Below, one piece after another: positions 7,055 through 10,246 of a stretch of DNA of 10,246 nt. The stretch covers positions 1 through 10,246 of the forward strand of contig JAEWPN010000256.1 of NCBI GenBank assembly GCA_023399455.1. Direction: 5' to 3'. How positions within the stretch are numbered: the first letter of the stretch is position 1; each line of letters begins with the position of its first letter. The stretch is from Bacillota bacterium (lineage in GTDB: Bacteria > Bacillota > Clostridia > Lachnospirales > Lachnospiraceae). The position numbers and the translations under genes were made by a program. The notes below the pieces were generated by a model, which was not told the DNA's origin, ran no database searches, and was given only the letters and a program-made list of their open reading frames with translations.

Positions 7055-7083
7055 CGGGATATGCATGTAAAGTGCATATCCCG
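7055..7083 (+). repeat. Perfect 11-bp stem-loop between binding protein and permease genes
   Basis: CGGGATATGCA (7055-7065) pairs perfectly with TGCATATCCCG (7073-7083) around a 7-base loop. What follows is GCCTTAAAGGAG, with no T-run, so it is not a standard intrinsic terminator. Hairpins in this position, after a binding-protein gene and before its permeases, are known in other transporters to stabilise the upstream mRNA so that the binding protein is made in excess. That role is inferred here. Confidence 0.7.
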
Positions 7084-7090
7084 GCCTTAA

Positions 7091-7095
7091 AGGAG
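7091..7095 (+). promoter_or_regulatory. Ribosome binding site for GTG start of LplB-like permease
   Basis: AGGAG lies seven bases before a GTG at 7103, which fixes that non-ATG start. The site begins eight bases after the hairpin stem, so folding of the hairpin would leave it exposed but close by. Confidence 0.65.
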
Positions 7096-7102
7096 TAAGC
7101 CT

Positions 7103-8050
7103 GTGGAAACGAAAAGAAAAAATGTGGAGAGCCTTCCGGTGAGGTTCGTAAAAGATATTAAGAGAAATTATATACTTTATCTGTTGCTGCTGCCTGGTGT
7201 ATTAAGCCTGATTCTGTTTAAGCTGGGTCCTGTGGGGGGCATGGTGATTGCGTTTCAGAATTTTAGTGCATTTCAGGGAATATTGGGAAGCAAATGGGTA
7301 GGGTTAGAAAATTTTGTGCGGATTTTTCAGGATGCGTATATGCTGAAATTAATAAAAAATACGGTAATTCTTGCTGTGTTGTCCATCGTGGTGGTGTTTC
7401 CGATTCCCATTATCTTTTCGCTGTTCTTAAATGAAGTGAGAGTAAAATTTGTGAAGAATTCGGTGCAGTCCCTCAGTTTTCTTCCGTATTTTATTTCTTC
7501 GGCCGTTATGGTCAGTATCCTGTACACCTTGCTCTCGCCCTCGTATGGATTGGTAAATAGTATTATAAAAGCCTTTGGAGGAGACGCGGTTTATTTTATG
7601 TCGAAACCTGAATGGTTCAGACCATTGTATATTTTTCTTCAAATATGGCAGACGTTCGGTTATTCGGCCGTTATCTATCTTGCGGCAATGACTTCGATCG
7701 ATCCTGCACTTTATGAGGCTGCAGAAGCAGACGGCGCCAACCGCTGGCAGAAGATGTTTCATATTACCCTGCCGTCAATTTCTACCTCGATCATAACTAT
7801 GCTGATTATCAGCATCGGTAATGTATTTACTGTTGATCTGGACCGGATTCTGCTTATGTACAATCAGAGCGTATATGAAACGGCGGATGTTATACAGACT
7901 TACGTATACAGGATAGCTTTCCAATCGACGGGATTTCCGGATTATAGTTATGGTACTGCGGTAAATCTCGTGAAATCGGTAATTGCCTTTGCACTGGTTA
8001 TTATTGCGAACAAATTGGCAAAGAAATATTCCGAAACCAGGCTGTTCTAA
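7103..8050 (+). CDS. CUT1 ABC transporter permease, LplB-like
   Basis: A 315-residue inner-membrane permease of the LplB (COG4209) type. About six hydrophobic segments are visible, near 23-40, 87-108, 125-146, 175-197, 228-244 and 290-304. The EAA loop that contacts the ATPase is YEAAEADGANRWQKMFHITLP (204-224), matching the EAA---G---------I-LP pattern. YETADVIQTYVYR (258-270) and SYGTAVNLVKS (282-292) are typical of the subfamily. The start is GTG with a well-placed AGGAG. It pairs with the next gene to form the transport channel. No ATPase gene is in the window, as is usual for this transporter class, which commonly borrows a shared MsmX-like ATPase. Confidence 0.9.
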   Translation: METKRKNVESLPVRFVKDIKRNYILYLLLLPGVLSLILFKLGPVGGMVIAFQNFSAFQGILGSKWVGLENFVRIFQDAYMLKLIKNTVILAVLSIVVVFPIPIIFSLFLNEVRVKFVKNSVQSLSFLPYFISSAVMVSILYTLLSPSYGLVNSIIKAFGGDAVYFMSKPEWFRPLYIFLQIWQTFGYSAVIYLAAMTSIDPALYEAAEADGANRWQKMFHITLPSISTSIITMLIISIGNVFTVDLDRILLMYNQSVYETADVIQTYVYRIAFQSTGFPDYSYGTAVNLVKSVIAFALVIIANKLAKKYSETRLF

Positions 8051-8067
8051 GAAAGGATGTGGCATAA

Positions 8068-8961
8068 GTGCAAAGAATGAATAAGAATAAAAAGCAAATA
8101 AAATCCTTTGACATTGTAAATAATGCGGTATTGCTGTTTGTGGCGGCATTGTGTGTGTATCCTTTTTTGTACATTTTCTTTGTGGCCTGCAGTGACGGTA
8201 CTTTTTTGTCCAGAGGACAGGTTACCTTTCTGCCGAAAGGATTTAATCTGGAAGCTTTTAAATATATTTTTACGAGTAAAAAATTAAATGTTTTTACCGG
8301 ATTGAAGAATTCATTTATTTATACGTTTTTGGGGACACTTTGTTCCGTTGTCTTTACTTATTTTACTGCATATGCCCTCTCAAGACCGAGGGTGAAGGGC
8401 AGAAACTTTATTATGAGTTTATTTGTCATAACGTGGGTATTTGAGGCCGGTATCATACCTCAGTATATTATTTACAGCGGCCTGGGCTTTGTGGATAATC
8501 CGCTGGTCATGATCCTTCCCGGCGCTATCAATACTCAGTTCCTGATCATCTGCAAGACCTTTTTGGAGGGACTGCCGGGAGAGCTGGAAGAGGCGGCCTT
8601 TATGGATGGGGCTAATGATTTTAAGATATTGTCCCAGATATTTATTCCTCTGTCGAAGCCTATCGTGGCTACTATTGCGATGTTTTATGCTGTTTCTATA
8701 TGGAACCAGTATTTGAATCCACAGATATATTTGAAATCGGAAAGCCTAAAGACGATTCAGCAGGTGCTTAAGCAAATCGTTATTACAGAAGGAACTGCCG
8801 GAACGACGTTTAGAAATACGGTGCAAAACGGTATAACCTTGAATCAGCAGAACTTGAAAGCTGCTGCGGTATTTGTAGCAATGGTACCGATTGTATGCGT
8901 GTATCCGTTTGTTCAGAAGTATTTTAAGAAGGGCATCCTGATAGGCGCAGTAAAGGGATGA
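8068..8961 (+). CDS. CUT1 ABC transporter permease, YtcP/MalG-like
   Basis: A 297-residue inner-membrane permease of the COG0395 (YtcP) type that pairs with the preceding LplB-like subunit. Hydrophobic segments lie near 19-40, 82-104, 113-136, 145-163, 198-212 and 266-281. The EAA loop is LEEAAFMDGANDFKILSQIFIPLSKP (173-198). YPFLYIFFVACSDG (31-44) and the C-terminal KYFKKGILIGAVKG are subfamily hallmarks. The start is taken as GTG 8068, ten bases after AAAGGA (8052-8057); an in-frame ATG at 8077 is nineteen bases from that site and so less likely. It follows the first permease by 17 bases. Confidence 0.88.
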   Translation: MQRMNKNKKQIKSFDIVNNAVLLFVAALCVYPFLYIFFVACSDGTFLSRGQVTFLPKGFNLEAFKYIFTSKKLNVFTGLKNSFIYTFLGTLCSVVFTYFTAYALSRPRVKGRNFIMSLFVITWVFEAGIIPQYIIYSGLGFVDNPLVMILPGAINTQFLIICKTFLEGLPGELEEAAFMDGANDFKILSQIFIPLSKPIVATIAMFYAVSIWNQYLNPQIYLKSESLKTIQQVLKQIVITEGTAGTTFRNTVQNGITLNQQNLKAAAVFVAMVPIVCVYPFVQKYFKKGILIGAVKG

Positions 8962-8974
8962 CAACTAGGTTAAA

Positions 8975-10168
8975 ATGAAAGGCATGGTTATTAAAATGAG
9001 CAGAGAATATATAGAATTAAATGTATTAGAAGAAAATGGAGCTTTATATCATAATAATTTACTGGATACGGTGGAAGCATTGATTCCCAATCCCTATGCG
9101 AGCTGCCATGCGGCAGACCTTTTGGAGCTTGAGAACGGAGATATTCTCTGTTGCTGGTTTGCGGGGTCGGATGAAGGGAATGCGGATATCAGCATCGTAT
9201 TATCAAGGCTAAAGAATGGGGAAAGCAAGTGGTCGGTACCGGTCATGATATCGGACGATCCTAGCCGTTCGGAGCAGAATCCGTCATTATTTCTGACACC
9301 CGAAGGGGAGATATGGGTAATGTATACCGCTCAGGTATCGCGCACTGAGGATATGAGCCCTAATTTTAATTTACAGTATACGGCGGAGATTCGCTGTAAA
9401 AAATCCATGGATAACGGCTATACATGGGGACCGACAGAGACCATGTTTTCCAGAGAAGGCTCTTTTTGCAGGCAGAAGATCCAAATATTGTCCAATGGAA
9501 GATGGATATTCGGCAACTGGATATGCTTTTCGGATGAGACCCGTAACGGCAGCGATATTACGGTAGTACAAATATCCGATGACCGGGGAAAGAGCTGGAG
9601 AACGGTAGAAATACCGGACAGTGCAGGCCGGGTGCATGCGAATATTATAGAGAAGGAAGCAGGGCGGCTGGTAGCTATTTTCCGCAGCCGGTTTGCGGAT
9701 AACATTTATATATCCACATCGGAAGATTATGGAGATAGCTGGACAATACCTGTACGCACAGAACTTCCGAACAATAACTCAAGCATTTCCGCCATCAGGC
9801 TGGAGAGCGGAGCCATCGGTCTTGTCTACAATCCGGTCAGATATAACGATGAACTTGGCAAGACGGTATGGCCTTTTCAAAGGAGTCCGATTGCTCTTGC
9901 GATATCGGAAGACGGAGGAGTAACGTGGCCGTACCGCAGAACGATAGAGCCCGGAGAAGGCTTTACCGGCGCATGGAACGATATCAATAATCGTCGTTAT
10001 GAATATCCGGTAATGATGCAGGGAAAAGACGGATTGATCCATGTGGCATATAGCTGGGGAACGAGAAGGTGCGTGAAATATGCGGCGGTAACCGAAGACT
10101 GGATACGGGGAAAAGAGATGTTGACCGGTGCAGAAGGTAACCCGGCATGGGTCTGCCAAAGCTTTTAA
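8975..10168 (+). CDS. Cytoplasmic BNR/Asp-box sialidase-fold protein, putative ulosonic-acid glycosidase
   Basis: A 397-residue beta-propeller protein with four Asp-boxes (SxDxGxTW type): SMDNGYTW (144-151), SDDRGKSW (201-208), SEDYGDSW (249-256) and SEDGGVTW (311-318). It resembles the predicted neuraminidase group (COG4692). There is no signal peptide or membrane segment, so it acts in the cytosol on imported substrate. Conserved-looking acidic and basic residues (for example D71, R139, R166, R219, E226, R237, R240, D336, R340, Y342, Y359) are candidates for a carboxylate-binding pocket, but I cannot place the catalytic ones. Sialidase-fold enzymes cleave glycosides of 2-keto acids: sialic acid, Kdo, KDN and, in rhamnogalacturonan II degradation, Dha. 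No sialic-acid genes (NagA/NagB/NanE/NanK) are nearby. Start is uncertain: ATG 8975 has only a weak AGG five bases upstream; ATG 8996 is equally plausible. Confidence 0.75.
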   Translation: MKGMVIKMSREYIELNVLEENGALYHNNLLDTVEALIPNPYASCHAADLLELENGDILCCWFAGSDEGNADISIVLSRLKNGESKWSVPVMISDDPSRSEQNPSLFLTPEGEIWVMYTAQVSRTEDMSPNFNLQYTAEIRCKKSMDNGYTWGPTETMFSREGSFCRQKIQILSNGRWIFGNWICFSDETRNGSDITVVQISDDRGKSWRTVEIPDSAGRVHANIIEKEAGRLVAIFRSRFADNIYISTSEDYGDSWTIPVRTELPNNNSSISAIRLESGAIGLVYNPVRYNDELGKTVWPFQRSPIALAISEDGGVTWPYRRTIEPGEGFTGAWNDINNRRYEYPVMMQGKDGLIHVAYSWGTRRCVKYAAVTEDWIRGKEMLTGAEGNPAWVCQSF

Positions 10169-10209
10169 TCGTACTATTGTGATACTATGTTATAGCGGGA
10201 GGAAAAAAT
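10169..10209 (+). promoter_or_regulatory. Short gap with strong ribosome binding site for the next gene
   Basis: These 41 bases hold no terminator hairpin, so transcription probably continues into the next gene. TACTAT occurs twice, 11 bp apart (10172-10177 and 10183-10188), with no evident function. GGGAGG at 10197-10202 is a strong Shine-Dalgarno seven bases before a GTG at 10210. Confidence 0.5.
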
Positions 10210-10246
10210 GTGATTTTGGACAACAAGGTTATGTTAATAACATATG
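10210..10246 (+). CDS. Start of a further operon gene, possibly a short-chain dehydrogenase (cut by window edge)
   Basis: From GTG 10210 the frame reads (M)ILDNKVMLITY and then leaves the window. The pattern Asp-x-Lys-Val-x-Leu-Ile-Thr is what the first beta strand of a short-chain dehydrogenase/reductase looks like, just before the glycine-rich NAD-binding turn, though Tyr stands where Gly is normally found. The GTG is preferred because the ATG at 10208-10210 runs straight into a TGA. Only twelve codons are visible, so the family call is tentative. Confidence 0.4.
   Translation, partial: MILDNKVMLITY

Noticed and set aside
7055..7083. Hairpin as an intrinsic transcription terminator
   Set aside because: No run of T follows the stem, and the next gene of the same transporter begins 20 bases later with no new promoter visible.
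8975..10168. Sialic acid (Neu5Ac) catabolic operon
   Set aside because: A sialidase-fold gene, an NAL-family aldolase and a sugar ABC importer would fit, but ManNAc kinase/epimerase and NagA/NagB genes are absent, and the kinase and PdxA2 handle four-carbon acids that Neu5Ac does not give.
10172..10188. TACTAT direct repeat as a promoter or attachment site
   Set aside because: There are two six-base copies 11 bp apart with no partner -35 element or longer repeat; this is too short to support any call.

Overview
The window looks like part of a pectin- or plant-glycan-foraging anaerobic Firmicute, most likely a Clostridia/Lachnospiraceae gut or rumen organism. The evidence is moderate-to-low GC, strong AGGAGG-type ribosome binding sites before nearly every gene, a lipoprotein solute-binding protein with an ATPase-less CUT1 transporter, and gene families common in that group. 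The taxonomic call is an inference.

Layout. Positions 1-782 (minus strand) hold the N-terminal 260 codons of a PrpR_N-domain transcription regulator that runs off the left edge. A 232-bp AT-rich divergent control region (783-1014) follows. It carries one good sigma-A promoter in each direction and four copies of an imperfect 17-bp palindrome of the form TGTTTCA-N3-TGAAACA. From 1015 to 10168 there is one tightly spaced plus-strand operon: a DUF1537 four-carbon acid-sugar kinase, an iron-type alcohol dehydrogenase, a DapA/NAL-family pyruvate aldolase, a PdxA2-type 4-phosphothreonate dehydrogenase, a lipoprotein sugar-binding protein, a hairpin, two CUT1 permeases (LplB-like and YtcP-like), and a cytoplasmic BNR/Asp-box sialidase-fold protein. 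A further gene, probably a short-chain dehydrogenase, begins at 10210 and is cut by the right edge.

How the genes may work together. The kinase plus PdxA2 pair is the known D-threonate/D-erythronate route to dihydroxyacetone phosphate (DHAP) and CO2. That route alone needs no aldolase, alcohol dehydrogenase, oligosaccharide importer or glycosidase. One substrate would use every gene: 3-deoxy-D-lyxo-heptulosaric acid (Dha), the rare sugar of rhamnogalacturonan II. Import as a small glycoside and hydrolysis by the BNR protein would give free Dha. Retro-aldol cleavage would give pyruvate and a C4 aldehydic acid (D-threuronate). Reduction by the Fe-ADH would give D-threonate, the kinase would make D-threonate 4-phosphate, and PdxA2 would give DHAP and CO2. 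The Fischer stereochemistry works out to D-threonate and the reduction/oxidation steps balance. This is a hypothesis from gene content and chemistry, not something the sequence proves.
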